A stretch of DNA of 64,000 bases from Paraburkholderia caledonica NBRC 102488 (GTDB lineage: Bacteria > Pseudomonadota > Gammaproteobacteria > Burkholderiales > Burkholderiaceae): contig NZ_BAYE01000006.1 of NCBI RefSeq assembly GCF_000685095.1, forward strand, positions 248,001 through 312,000, written 5' to 3'. Below, piece by piece: positions 24,262 to 33,239 of the stretch. The notes below the pieces were generated by a model, which saw only the letters and a list, made by a program, of their open reading frames with translations, did not search any database and was not told where the DNA came from. A program made the translations under genes and the position numbers. How positions within the stretch are numbered: the stretch's first letter is position 1; every line of letters begins with the position of its first letter.

Positions 24262-25317
24262 ATGAAAAATACGTTGAATGTTCTGCTGGGAAAACTGCGC
24301 ATGAAGCAGCTCCAGTTGCTGATCGCGCTCGACGACCAGAAGTCGTTGCATAAAGCGGCAGGCATGATGTCCATGACACAATCGGCCGCAAGCAAAGCGT
24401 TGCAGGAACTCGAATCAATGTTCGAAGCGCCGCTTTTCGAGCGCACGAAAAGCGGCATGATCCCGAACCAGCTCGGGCATTGCGTGATCCGCTACGCGCG
24501 CCTCGTGGCGACGGATCTCGCCGCGCTATGTCAGGACGTTGCCGAAATTCGCTCGGGGCACGGCGGGCGCCTCGCAATCGGCGCGATCATGGGCGCGATT
24601 CCCGAATGCGTGATCCCGGCCATCAACCAGCTGCACGCGCGGCAGCCGAATCTTTCTATCGAAGTGGTGGAAAACACGAGTGCGCGCATGCTCGCCCAAC
24701 TCGACGACGGCCGCCTCGATCTCGTGATCGGCCGAGCTGCCGTGGCTGCGGATCCGTCGAAATACCAGTATCGTCCGCTCGCCGACGAGCCGTTGTCCGT
24801 CGTGGTCGGGTACGGTCATCCAGCGCTGCCGCGAAAGGATGTGCAGCTGAGCGACCTGGCGGATCACCGTTGGGTGGTGTATCCGTCGCATATGCCGCTG
24901 CACGCCCTGCTCGAACGGGAGATGGATCTTGCGGGGCTGGCCATGCCGGATAACCCGATCTCCACTGCATCCACTTTTGTGACTGTCGCGCTGCTGCAGA
25001 GCAGTGCGGATCTGGTGTCGTTGTTGCCGACCGCCATTGCTGACATGTTTATTCGGCAAAAAATGCTGCGTCGCGTGCCGGTTGCGCTCAAGTCGCCTTC
25101 GCAAACGTTCGGAGTCGTGACACGTAAGGGTGGCGTGCTGTCGCCGCCTGCGGAGCGCTTCGTGGAATTGCTGCGGCAGCAGACCCGAGTAGAGGAGAAC
25201 TTGCCGGAAAAAACCCGTCAGTCAAAACGCGCGCCCATATCGACGTCTACCCGGACGCCGAAACCAACGCCGCGGCGCAAGGCCGCCCATGCAGCTGCAA
25301 AGCGAAAACTTGCCTGA
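24262..25317 (+). CDS. LysR-family regulator with basic C-terminal tail
   Basis: A 351-residue regulator. The LysR helix-turn-helix is at about 15-72 (LIALDDQKSLHKAAGMMSMTQ, then ASKALQELESMFEAPLFER). The effector domain covers about 95-300 (GRLAIGAIMGA, LDLVIGRAA, LSVVVGYGHPAL). After about residue 305 comes a Lys/Arg/Pro/Ala-rich tail of some 45 residues that normal LysR proteins lack. It probably senses the substrate of the divergent DapA-like/FAD oxidase genes. The start at 24262 matches the family; no strong ribosome site is visible. Confidence 0.85.
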   Translation: MKNTLNVLLGKLRMKQLQLLIALDDQKSLHKAAGMMSMTQSAASKALQELESMFEAPLFERTKSGMIPNQLGHCVIRYARLVATDLAALCQDVAEIRSGHGGRLAIGAIMGAIPECVIPAINQLHARQPNLSIEVVENTSARMLAQLDDGRLDLVIGRAAVAADPSKYQYRPLADEPLSVVVGYGHPALPRKDVQLSDLADHRWVVYPSHMPLHALLEREMDLAGLAMPDNPISTASTFVTVALLQSSADLVSLLPTAIADMFIRQKMLRRVPVALKSPSQTFGVVTRKGGVLSPPAERFVELLRQQTRVEENLPEKTRQSKRAPISTSTRTPKPTPRRKAAHAAAKRKLA

Positions 25318-25509
25318 GTCGGCGTTTTTTCAGAGCACGACAAGACGTCGAATATCGCACGGCATTTCGCGATTTGCTATCTTCTTGCGATGGGTGTTGT
25401 AGCGGCGACACTGGGGGTAAATCCGAACCAATTGCGCGTGCGCCCCCGCGCTACACTGCTTCGAGGGCGTCGGAGTGAAAAGGCTGGCGCCCATTCGGGG
25501 AGAGCAGTC

Positions 25510-28500
25510 ATGAATCGGCCATCGGTTCGATTTCCGCTTCGCGCCACCGGCTCCGCTTCGGTCCGCAAGTGGTTCAAATGGGCGCTGGCGGCGGCGTTGT
25601 TGTTGGGGTTAGCGTGGGTCGTGCGCCTGTGCGAACTCGAAATAGAAACTTCCCGGCTGCAGGCCCATTACCTCTCCGAGCTCACGCGCGACATCGGCTT
25701 CGCTGTAGACGATGGTCCGAGCCATTCCATCCGTTTTCCCGAGGCGGACAAAGGTCCGTACGACACCCGCCTCGGCTACGCATTGCTGCCGTCAATCCAG
25801 CAGCGCTTGCTGGAGCGCGGCTTCGAAGTCACCGCACAGGCGCGCGATTCGGAGCGCATGCTTTCGCTAGCAGATAGAAGCCTTTTCTTGCCGTACGCCG
25901 AGAAGGACCAGGCCGGGTTGCAACTGTTCGACGGCACCGGCGCACCTCTTTTTAGCGCGAGTTTTCCTGGGCGGGTGTACGACAGCTTCGAGGCAATTCC
26001 GCCTGTCATCGTCAACTCGCTTCTGTTTATTGAAGACCGCTATCTGCTCGATCCGGATCAACCTAACCGCAACCCGGCCATCGACTGGGGGCGCTTTAGC
26101 CGCGCGCTGGCCGATCAGGGCGCACGCGTATTCAACCACCACCAGGCGGCGCCCGGCGGCAGCACGCTCGCCACGCAGATCGAGAAATTCCGCCACTCGG
26201 CGGGCGGCCGCACCGCAACGCCGCCGGAGAAGCTGAGGCAGATTGCGTCCGCTTCGGTGCGTGCCTATCTGAACGGTCCGCAGACCATGCCCGCGCGTCG
26301 GCAGATCGTCACGCACTATCTGAATTCGGTGCCGCTTGCGGCGCAACCCGGAGTCGGTGAAATCAGCGGCATGGGCGACGGCCTTGCCGCGTGGTACGGC
26401 CGCGATTTCGCGGATGTGAACCGCATACTGAACGCGCCTGCAACCACAGAGAACCTGCCGCAGCAAGGCGAGGCATTTCGCCAGGTGCTTTCTCTGATGA
26501 TCGCCCAGCGCGCGCCGTCCTATTTCCTGCATCGCGGTTATCCCGAGCTCGAACGATTGACCGACAGTTATTTGCGGCTGCTCGCGAATGGCGGCGTGAT
26601 TTCCGCCGCTTTGCGCGATGCGGCGCTTTCTGCCACGGTCGATTTGCACCGCGCGGGCAAACCCGCTCAAAACGCCGGCTCGTTCGTGTCGCGCAAAGCC
26701 GTCACGTCGATGCGCTCGAACCTGCTCGCAGCGCTCGGCATTCCGAGCTTTTACGAACTCGACCGGCTTGATCTGCAAGCCACCGGCACGCTCAACAACG
26801 CGGTGCAGCAGACCGTGAGCGAACGGCTTGCCGCTGCCGCAACGCGCGACGGCGCGAAGGCCGCAGGCCTTGTCGGCTTCGAAATGCTGCGCGCATCGGA
26901 CGATCCGTCGAAAATCGCCTACAGCTTCACGCTATTCGAGCGGCGCGACGGAGCGAATCTCGTGCGTGTGCAAACGGACAGCGTGAACCAGCCGTTCGAC
27001 ATTAATTCAGGCGCACGTTTGAATCTCGGGTCCACTGCAAAACTGCGTACCATGGTGACGTATTTGCAGATCGTGTCCCAGTTGCATGCGCGTTACGCTG
27101 CTCGCAGCGCGGCCGAGCTCAAAACCATCAAGCCCGATCCGAGCGATCAATTGACACGCTGGGCGCTGGACTATCTCTCGCACACCAAGGATCGCTCGCT
27201 TCAATCCATGCTCGACGCAGCCGTGGAGCGCAAGTACTCCGCGAGTCCCGGCGAAACCTTCTACACGGGCGGCGGCGCGCAAACCTTCAACAACTTCGAA
27301 TCCGACGACAACGGTCGCATTCTGACTATCCGTCGTGCGTTCCAGCATTCGGTGAATCTGGTTTTCGTGCGGCTGATGCGCGATATCGTCCACTATGAGA
27401 TGGTGCAAACCACGGGACCGTCGTCGCAATGGCTCGGCGATCCGGCGATCCGCAAAATGTACTTGACGCGTTTCGCCGATCAGGAAAGCCGTGTGTACAT
27501 GAATCGTTTCTACACAAAGTATCACGGCAAAACGCGAGAGCAGGCATTGGCGCTGTTGCTGCTCGGCGTGCGCAAATCGCCGCCTAAGGTCGCCACGGTA
27601 TTGCGTAGCGTTGCGCCCGACGAGTCCAACGCATGGTTCAACGAGAAGATGCGCGCCGCGCTGAAAAATACGCCGGCCGCTTCGGTACTCGACGACGAAG
27701 ACCTCGCGAACCTTTACGCGAAGTACGCAATCGACCGCTTCAATCTGAACGATCGGGGCTATATCGCGAGTGTGCATCCGCTCGAACTATGGACGCTCAA
27801 CTATCTGCGCGAACATCCGAACGCCACGCTCAACGACATTCAGAACGCAAGCAGCGATGTGCGTCTCTCGACGTATTCATGGCTCTTCAAGACGCGCTAT
27901 CACGCAACGCAGGATCGCCGCATCAAACGCATGGTCGAACTGCGCGCGTACGACACAATCGGCAAGTCGTGGCAGGCGCTCGGCTATCCTTTTGCAACGC
28001 TTACCCCTTCGTATGCGGCTGCGATCGGTGCATCCGGTGACAGACCCGCAGCGCTTGCACAACTGATCGGCCTGATCGCAAACGACGGCAACAAGGTTCC
28101 GACGGAGAACCTCACGCAACTGGACTTCGCGAAAGACACGCCGTACGAAACGCATTTCCGTCGTGCATCCGTCGCTCCGCAACAGCAGCTTTCGCATGAA
28201 ATTGCGGGGATCGTGAAGGGCATGTTGCGCGATGTCGTGACGGGCGGCACGGCGCGTCGTCTCGCGCAGGGCATGACATTCCCGGACGGCCGGACCATGG
28301 AGGTGTACGGCAAGACAGGTACCGGCGATCAGCGCTTTAACGTATTCGCCAAGGGCGCGCGCCTCATTGAATCGCGCAAGGTGAACCGCAGTGCGACGTT
28401 TGTATTCGCCATTGGCGACCGCTTTTACGGCACGCTGACCGCGTGGGTGCACGAACCTTACGCGGCGCACTATGAATTCACGAGTGCGCTTTCGGTGCAG

Positions 28501-28596
28501 TTGCTGAAGTCGATGGCGCCCGCGTTGCAGCCCTTGCTCGAATCTGCGCCTGCAAAAACCGCTTCTATCGCTGTCGCGAAGGTCGTCGCGCAGTGA
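25510..28596 (+). CDS. Large bifunctional class A penicillin-binding protein
   Basis: A 1028-residue inner-membrane protein that should both polymerise and cross-link peptidoglycan. A basic N-terminus and one membrane anchor (about 22-38) lead to a GT51 domain with catalytic Glu175 in FIEDRY and GGSTLATQIEKFR. The transpeptidase shows Ser508-x-x-Lys511 (GSTAK), Ser614-Val-Asn616 and Lys935-Thr-Gly. The 320 residues from SxN to KTG far exceed the usual spacing, so a big insertion sits inside the penicillin-binding fold. GGGGAG at 25497 supports ATG 25510. It stands alone between a LysR gene and the ROK gene (tail to tail, 21 bp). Confidence 0.85.
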   Translation: MNRPSVRFPLRATGSASVRKWFKWALAAALLLGLAWVVRLCELEIETSRLQAHYLSELTRDIGFAVDDGPSHSIRFPEADKGPYDTRLGYALLPSIQQRLLERGFEVTAQARDSERMLSLADRSLFLPYAEKDQAGLQLFDGTGAPLFSASFPGRVYDSFEAIPPVIVNSLLFIEDRYLLDPDQPNRNPAIDWGRFSRALADQGARVFNHHQAAPGGSTLATQIEKFRHSAGGRTATPPEKLRQIASASVRAYLNGPQTMPARRQIVTHYLNSVPLAAQPGVGEISGMGDGLAAWYGRDFADVNRILNAPATTENLPQQGEAFRQVLSLMIAQRAPSYFLHRGYPELERLTDSYLRLLANGGVISAALRDAALSATVDLHRAGKPAQNAGSFVSRKAVTSMRSNLLAALGIPSFYELDRLDLQATGTLNNAVQQTVSERLAAAATRDGAKAAGLVGFEMLRASDDPSKIAYSFTLFERRDGANLVRVQTDSVNQPFDINSGARLNLGSTAKLRTMVTYLQIVSQLHARYAARSAAELKTIKPDPSDQLTRWALDYLSHTKDRSLQSMLDAAVERKYSASPGETFYTGGGAQTFNNFESDDNGRILTIRRAFQHSVNLVFVRLMRDIVHYEMVQTTGPSSQWLGDPAIRKMYLTRFADQESRVYMNRFYTKYHGKTREQALALLLLGVRKSPPKVATVLRSVAPDESNAWFNEKMRAALKNTPAASVLDDEDLANLYAKYAIDRFNLNDRGYIASVHPLELWTLNYLREHPNATLNDIQNASSDVRLSTYSWLFKTRYHATQDRRIKRMVELRAYDTIGKSWQALGYPFATLTPSYAAAIGASGDRPAALAQLIGLIANDGNKVPTENLTQLDFAKDTPYETHFRRASVAPQQQLSHEIAGIVKGMLRDVVTGGTARRLAQGMTFPDGRTMEVYGKTGTGDQRFNVFAKGARLIESRKVNRSATFVFAIGDRFYGTLTAWVHEPYAAHYEFTSALSVQLLKSMAPALQPLLESAPAKTASIAVAKVVAQ

Positions 28597-28617
28597 AGCG
28601 GCCGCGGCACATCCACA

Positions 28618-29850
28618 TCAATATGCGGCTTCTGTTGCAGGTTTGAGAAACAGTTCGTGCACCGGCGCGAAGTGCGCGTAGAGCGGCAGGATTGCGCCGC
28701 CCATTGCACGCGCGTCGGCACCAATTGCGCCTTCCAATAGTTGCGGACGCACCATGCCTTCCCATTCGAATCGGTCCAGCACGCGCTCCGTGCGGCGAAT
28801 GATTTCGCGCACCATTTGCCGGTCCAGTTCGCCGTCGATCACGACCGCTTCGAGGTCCAGCAACGCGGCGGCGCTGGTGAGCGCGTTGGCGATTGCGGGG
28901 CACGCGGTATCGAGCCATTCCTCCGTATGCCGCCACATCTCCGGCGACAGCGCGCGATGATCGTGCGCGGCGGCTGCCGGTTTCCCCGCGTCGCTCAACA
29001 GGCGTTCCAGTACGAAACCGGAGGCCGCGTGCAGCAGTTGCCGCGCGGGTTTGCGCGCGCCGCCGTCGCGCAGCGGAATAGAGCCGACCGCGCCGGCGTT
29101 GTCGTGCGGCCCGCCATGCAGGCGGCCGTCAATAACAAGGCCGCCGCCAATGAACGTGCCGACGAACAGGTACAGAAAATTGTGGATGCCGCGTCCCTGG
29201 CCCATCACAAGTTCCGCGGCGCACGCGGCTGTGGTGTCCTTCGCGAATTCGACCGGCAGCCCCGTCATGGTCGCGATACGCGAGCGCAAGTCGATCTCGT
29301 GCCATGCGTCTAACGCGTCGGGCGGCGCGCCGAGAAAGTCGCGCCAGCCGCCGAGCCACAATGGCGCAGCCACGCCTACGCCGACCACTTTGCTGGCGTT
29401 CGCGCCGAGCGCCTGATTCACGCGCGCGAGTTTGCTTTCGAGTGCGGGAAACAGCGTGCGCGGATCAGGATACGGGTACTCGAACACGTCGCGACACACC
29501 ACGCGGCCGGCGAAATCCATCGCTAGTACGTCGAGACTGCGGCGCCCTACCTTGATGCCGATCGTATATGCGCCGTCCGCACGCAACGCAATGGGCACCG
29601 ACGGCTGGCCGATCCTGCCGCGCACTCGAGCCTGCTTTTCCAGCAGGCCATCGTCGATCAGACGATCGACGATCATCGACACGGTCTGCATCGAAAGACG
29701 CGTGAGACGACCCACGTCTGCCTTCGGCAACGGTCCATGCAGACGGATTGTCTGCAGCACGATGCGCTCGTTGAATTGCCGCATGCCGACCTGATTCGAG
29801 CCGACCGTGCGTTTGAGGGGCGGGCGCACGCCTGTGGTATCCATGCTCAT
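28618..29850 (-). CDS. ROK-family transcriptional regulator of the frc-type importer
   Basis: A 410-residue ROK protein. Residues about 28-85 form the winged helix (IVLQTIRLHGPLPKADVGRL, SMQTVSMIVDRLI) and about 95-390 the sugar-kinase-like fold (VVGVGVAAPLW, FVGTFIGGGLVIDGR). The kinase catalytic and zinc-binding CxCGxxGC motifs are not obvious, so it is regulatory. It follows the ABC ATPase gene by 24 bp, ending the same operon, as FrcR does in fructose clusters. The 23-bp palindrome at 32952 is its likely operator. GAGGGG precedes the start. Confidence 0.85.
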   Translation of the reverse strand: MSMDTTGVRPPLKRTVGSNQVGMRQFNERIVLQTIRLHGPLPKADVGRLTRLSMQTVSMIVDRLIDDGLLEKQARVRGRIGQPSVPIALRADGAYTIGIKVGRRSLDVLAMDFAGRVVCRDVFEYPYPDPRTLFPALESKLARVNQALGANASKVVGVGVAAPLWLGGWRDFLGAPPDALDAWHEIDLRSRIATMTGLPVEFAKDTTAACAAELVMGQGRGIHNFLYLFVGTFIGGGLVIDGRLHGGPHDNAGAVGSIPLRDGGARKPARQLLHAASGFVLERLLSDAGKPAAAAHDHRALSPEMWRHTEEWLDTACPAIANALTSAAALLDLEAVVIDGELDRQMVREIIRRTERVLDRFEWEGMVRPQLLEGAIGADARAMGGAILPLYAHFAPVHELFLKPATEAAY

Positions 29851-29874
29851 GAGCCCCTCAGCGATGTGATTGCA

Positions 29875-30672
29875 TCATGCAATCGCCTTGACGTCGGCCT
29901 CTTTTGCGCCAGTCATGATCGCAACGGCCTCCGACATATGCACGTCTTTCGTATTGACGAGCGCGGCGCGCCGGCCGAGTCGCTGAATATGGATGCGGTC
30001 CGCCACTTCGAATACGTGCGGCATGTTATGGCTGATGAGAATCACCGGCAGCCCGCGGTCGCGCACGCGGCGAATCAGTTCGAGCACCATGTTGCCTTCC
30101 TTGACGCCGAGCGCTGCGGTGGGCTCGTCGAGAATCACCACATGCCGCGCGAATGCCGCGCTGCGCGCGACGGCAACCCCTTGACGCTGACCGCCGGAGA
30201 GCGTTTCGACCGCCTGACGCATCGAGCGAATGCCGATTTGCAGGTCCTTCATATGGGCGGTCGCTTCTTCAAGCATGCGGCGTTTGTCGATCATCTTGAA
30301 GATCGAACCGCGCCAGCCTGGTTTGACCAACTCGCGCGCGAGAAACAGATTTTCGGCGATGCTCATAGCCGGCGCGACCGCCAGTTCCTGATAGACGGTC
30401 TCAATGCCTTGCGCGCGTGCATCCAGCGGACTGCGAAATTTGACGGGCTTGCCGTCGAGCAGAATTTCGCCTTCGTCCGGCACCGTCGCGCCGGAAAGTG
30501 CCTTGATCAACGACGATTTCCCAGCGCCGTTGTCGCCGATCACTGCGAGAATCTCGCCGGGCAGCACTTCGAAGTCGCAGCCGTCGAGCGCGGTCACATT
30601 GCCATAACGTTTGACGAGGCCACGCGCCTGCAGAACGGGCAACGCGGCGGAAGCGGAAGTAGGTGTCGACAT
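29875..30672 (-). CDS. frcA: Sugar ABC transporter ATPase, FrcA type
   Basis: A 265-residue single-domain ATPase that powers import. Walker A is GDNGAGKSS (about 50-58), the signature is LSGGQRQGVAVAR, Walker B is VVILDEPTAAL and the switch His is in ISHNMPHV. Family-1 carbohydrate importers (rbs, xyl, ara) usually carry a double-length ATPase; a single ATPase domain with its own ROK regulator is the FrcA/fructose arrangement. ATG 30672 follows AGGAG. The gene lies between the permease (73 bp) and the ROK regulator (24 bp). Confidence 0.88.
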   Translation of the reverse strand: MSTPTSASAALPVLQARGLVKRYGNVTALDGCDFEVLPGEILAVIGDNGAGKSSLIKALSGATVPDEGEILLDGKPVKFRSPLDARAQGIETVYQELAVAPAMSIAENLFLARELVKPGWRGSIFKMIDKRRMLEEATAHMKDLQIGIRSMRQAVETLSGGQRQGVAVARSAAFARHVVILDEPTAALGVKEGNMVLELIRRVRDRGLPVILISHNMPHVFEVADRIHIQRLGRRAALVNTKDVHMSEAVAIMTGAKEADVKAIA

Positions 30673-30745
30673 GACGGGCTCCTGTCGGCCTGAGTTAGCC
30701 AATGCGCTGACTCAGGCTTCATGCAATAAGGTTGCGATTGAATGC

Positions 30746-31732
30746 TCAACCGCGGCGATGAGAGAGTTTGTCCGCGGCCACCGCGAGAATCACCAGCATG
30801 CCGGTGATCAATACCTGGTAGACCGAAGAAACGCCGATCAAGGTCAAGCCGTTGCGGAATACGCCGACAATCAGCGCACCGAGCAGCGTTCCGGAAATCG
30901 ATCCGCGTCCGCCGAAGAGACTTGTGCCGCCGAGCACTACCGCCGTGATGCTATCGAGGTTCTCGGTTTGGCCTGCTTGCGGATCGCCCACGCCGGTGCG
31001 CGACACCGACAGCAACGCAGCAACGCCGTAAATGGCGCCGGCCAGTGTGTAGACGGTCAGCAGGATCTTCTGCGACGACAAACCCATCAGCCGCGCGGCC
31101 TCGGCGTTATTGCCGAGCGCATACAGATGGCGGCCGGGCACCGTGTCGCGCAACACGAACCACGTGGCCAGATACATCAGCAATGTGAGGACGGTGCCGT
31201 AGGTGACGTCGGCGGGTCCGAGCTTGAACGTGTTGCCGAAGAACATGATCGCGTCCGGCAGATTCGACACGCTTTCCGCATTCGAATAGATTTGCGTGAG
31301 CGCGAACGCAATGTTCAGCGTGCCGAGCGTGACGATGAACGCCGGCAATTTGATGCGCGTAATGAGTACACCGTTGAGCACGCCGAATAATGTGCTCGCG
31401 CCGATGCCGCACAGAATCGCGAGTGCAGGCGGCAGGCCCAACGTCACCGCAAACTTCGTCATGATGATGGAGCCAAACGCCATCACCATGCCGCAGGAGA
31501 GATCGATGCCGCCCGTCAGCACAATCAGCGTCTGGCCGATTGCGATCACTGCAACGACCATGGTCTGTTGAAGGATCAACGAGAGGTTCTGGAACGACAG
31601 GAAACGGCTGCTCTGCGAGATGAAGAAACCGCAAGCCAGCACGAGCGCAATGAGCGGCCCGACTTCGGCAAGCGACGGCAGACGGTCTGAGAAATGGCGC
31701 GGATGGCCCGCGGGAGCGGAAGGAGTCGACAT
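30746..31732 (-). CDS. frcC: Sugar ABC transporter permease, FrcC type
   Basis: A 328-residue inner-membrane permease of the branched-chain/ribose superfamily with about eight to ten helices. Characteristic segments are LTGGIDLSCGMVMAFGS (the conserved G-G-I-D-L-S motif), LGNNAEAARLMGLSS (cytoplasmic loop contacting the ATPase) and VVLGGTSLFGGRGSISGTLLG. Its start has GAGGA 7-10 bases upstream. A strong stem-loop separates it from the binding-protein gene, a usual arrangement that keeps the permease less abundant than the binding protein. Confidence 0.9.
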   Translation of the reverse strand: MSTPSAPAGHPRHFSDRLPSLAEVGPLIALVLACGFFISQSSRFLSFQNLSLILQQTMVVAVIAIGQTLIVLTGGIDLSCGMVMAFGSIIMTKFAVTLGLPPALAILCGIGASTLFGVLNGVLITRIKLPAFIVTLGTLNIAFALTQIYSNAESVSNLPDAIMFFGNTFKLGPADVTYGTVLTLLMYLATWFVLRDTVPGRHLYALGNNAEAARLMGLSSQKILLTVYTLAGAIYGVAALLSVSRTGVGDPQAGQTENLDSITAVVLGGTSLFGGRGSISGTLLGALIVGVFRNGLTLIGVSSVYQVLITGMLVILAVAADKLSHRRG

Positions 31733-31783
31733 GATGGATGTCCTCGAAACATGAGCGTGGCGTGCGCCGCGCGGCGAATCATC

Positions 31784-31808
31784 CGGCGGCCCGGCGAGCG
31801 GGCCGCCG
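31784..31808 (-). promoter_or_regulatory. Intercistronic stem-loop between frcB and frcC
   Basis: CGGCGGCCCG (31784-31793) and CGGGCCGCCG (31799-31808) form a perfect 10-bp GC stem with a 5-nt loop and no U-run. It lies 11 bp past the frcB stop. Such hairpins stabilise the upstream binding-protein mRNA against 3' decay and lower downstream expression. Confidence 0.7.
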
Positions 31809-31819
31809 TACAGTGCGTG

Positions 31820-32824
31820 TTACTTGTTGCCCCAACAGTTGTCGAGGCCGAAGGTCGTGTCCTTACTGTCGATGCCGGACATCGGCTTGTCCGTGATCAG
31901 CGTCACGCCCGTGTCCTGGTAGCCGGAAACCTTCTTGCCGGTCTTCGCATAATCGACGCCTGCCGTCACGCCGAGCGCGGCCATCTTCAGCGGATACTGC
32001 TGCGAGGTCGCGGCGATAGAACCGGCCTTGACGTTGCGCACACCCTCACAGCCGCCGTCGATCGAGACGATCATCACGCTCTTGTCCTTGCCCGCTGCCT
32101 TCAGCGCGCGATACGCGCCCGCGGCCGCCGGTTCGTTGATCGTGTAGACCACGTTGATATCCGGCGATTTCTGCAGGCAGTTTTCCATCGCCGTCTGGCC
32201 TTTCGCCTGATCGCCGCGGGTGTCCTGGCTGCATACGATCGAGGGGTCGCCTTGCTTTACGCCGAACCCTTCCAGAAAGCCGTTATGCCGCAGTACGCCC
32301 ACCGAAACGCCGGGCGCGAGATCGAGTGTGGCGATTTTCGCGGGCTTGCCGTTCAACGCCGCCTTCGCGTATTTGCCGATCAACACGCCGGCTTTGAAGT
32401 TGTCGGTCGCGAAGAGGGCGTCGGTGGCGTCTTGCGGATCAGTCGGCGTGTCGAGCGCGACCACCATCACGCCGGCGGCGCGCGCTTTCTTGATGCTCGG
32501 CACGATCGCCTTCGTATCGCTGGGAGTGATCAGAATCGCTTTCGCGCCAGCCGTCATCATGTTTTCGATTGCCGTCACCTGGCTCGCGTTGTCGCCGTCG
32601 AATCTGCCGGCTGCGGTAATCAGCTTGGCGCCGTCTTTTGACGCTGCCGCCTCCGCGCCTTGCTTCATCTTCACGAAGAACGGATTGGTGTCGGTCTTGG
32701 TGATGAGACCGACGACCGGCTGGTCGGCTGCCTGACTTGCGCTCGCGCACCAGACCGCCGATGCCGCGACGCACATCGAGACGATCTTCCTGGCGACAGG
32801 AAGCCTGCGGGAATTCAGATTCAT
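31820..32824 (-). CDS. frcB: Periplasmic sugar-binding protein, FrcB type
   Basis: A 334-residue periplasmic binding protein of the ribose/galactose (PBP1) type. A signal peptide (about 1-32, cleaved near ASQAAD) is followed by VVGLITKTDTNPFFVKMKQGA, the standard first strand. DSTKAIVPSIK-like (SDTKAIVPSIKKA), ALDTPTDPQ and VYTINEPAAAGAYRALKAAG line the pocket. It leads the frcB-frcC-frcA-ROK operon, with GGAGGAG before the ATG and a palindromic operator 128 bp upstream. Fructose is the guess by analogy; other hexoses are possible. Confidence 0.88.
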   Translation of the reverse strand: MNLNSRRLPVARKIVSMCVAASAVWCASASQAADQPVVGLITKTDTNPFFVKMKQGAEAAASKDGAKLITAAGRFDGDNASQVTAIENMMTAGAKAILITPSDTKAIVPSIKKARAAGVMVVALDTPTDPQDATDALFATDNFKAGVLIGKYAKAALNGKPAKIATLDLAPGVSVGVLRHNGFLEGFGVKQGDPSIVCSQDTRGDQAKGQTAMENCLQKSPDINVVYTINEPAAAGAYRALKAAGKDKSVMIVSIDGGCEGVRNVKAGSIAATSQQYPLKMAALGVTAGVDYAKTGKKVSGYQDTGVTLITDKPMSGIDSKDTTFGLDNCWGNK

Positions 32825-32951
32825 GGGACGCTCCTCCGGTTATTGGCAATGACGTTCTTGGAACTGCTGGCGGTTGCACACGCGAACGCTGCGCGGGCGC
32901 AACCTGGAATGCGGCACGTCCGAACGGTCGAAGTAGGATCGCGGACGCCGC

Positions 32952-32974
32952 CTAAATCACTTTAGTTGATTTAG
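32952..32974. promoter_or_regulatory. Palindromic operator of the frc-type operon (predicted ROK site)
   Basis: CTAAATCA (32952-32959) and TGATTTAG (32967-32974) are perfect 8-bp arms around a 7-bp AT-rich centre, 128 bp upstream of frcB. An AT-rich symmetric 23-mer is typical of ROK regulators (NagC/Mlc/XylR-like sites). Confidence 0.7.
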
Positions 32975-33239
32975 TACAGCAGGCGGAGAGGGGCGCGTCA
33001 AGGAATCCCGTTGGACGGGGACTTAGCTCGATACACCTTGGGAAGACCAGCAAAGCCTTGCGTGGCGGGGATTTCACCGCGATGGTGCAGCGCAGCGTAC
33101 GCACGGCCGGATTGGGGAAAGTCCTGGCTTCAGTGAAAGCCGGTAGAAAGGTGTCTCGTGCGTTTTGACTGCATCGAGGAGGGTATAAGGAACGCCTGAA
33201 CGGCTCCCGATGACTACGTTTCTGGCTTCAATTGCGCGT
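32975..33239. other. Intergenic region between the frcB promoter and the LacI gene
   Basis: With the operator this belongs to a 415-bp non-coding stretch (32825-33239). I see no protein frame with a ribosome site and matching codon use, no terminator and no RNA gene I can support. Confidence 0.4.

Noticed and set aside
23045..24265. 406-codon plus-strand frame that reads through the 9-bp repeat
   Set aside because: It is antisense to the DapA-like gene and its repeat-encoded SSA/LIA units only reflect the intergenic tandem repeat.
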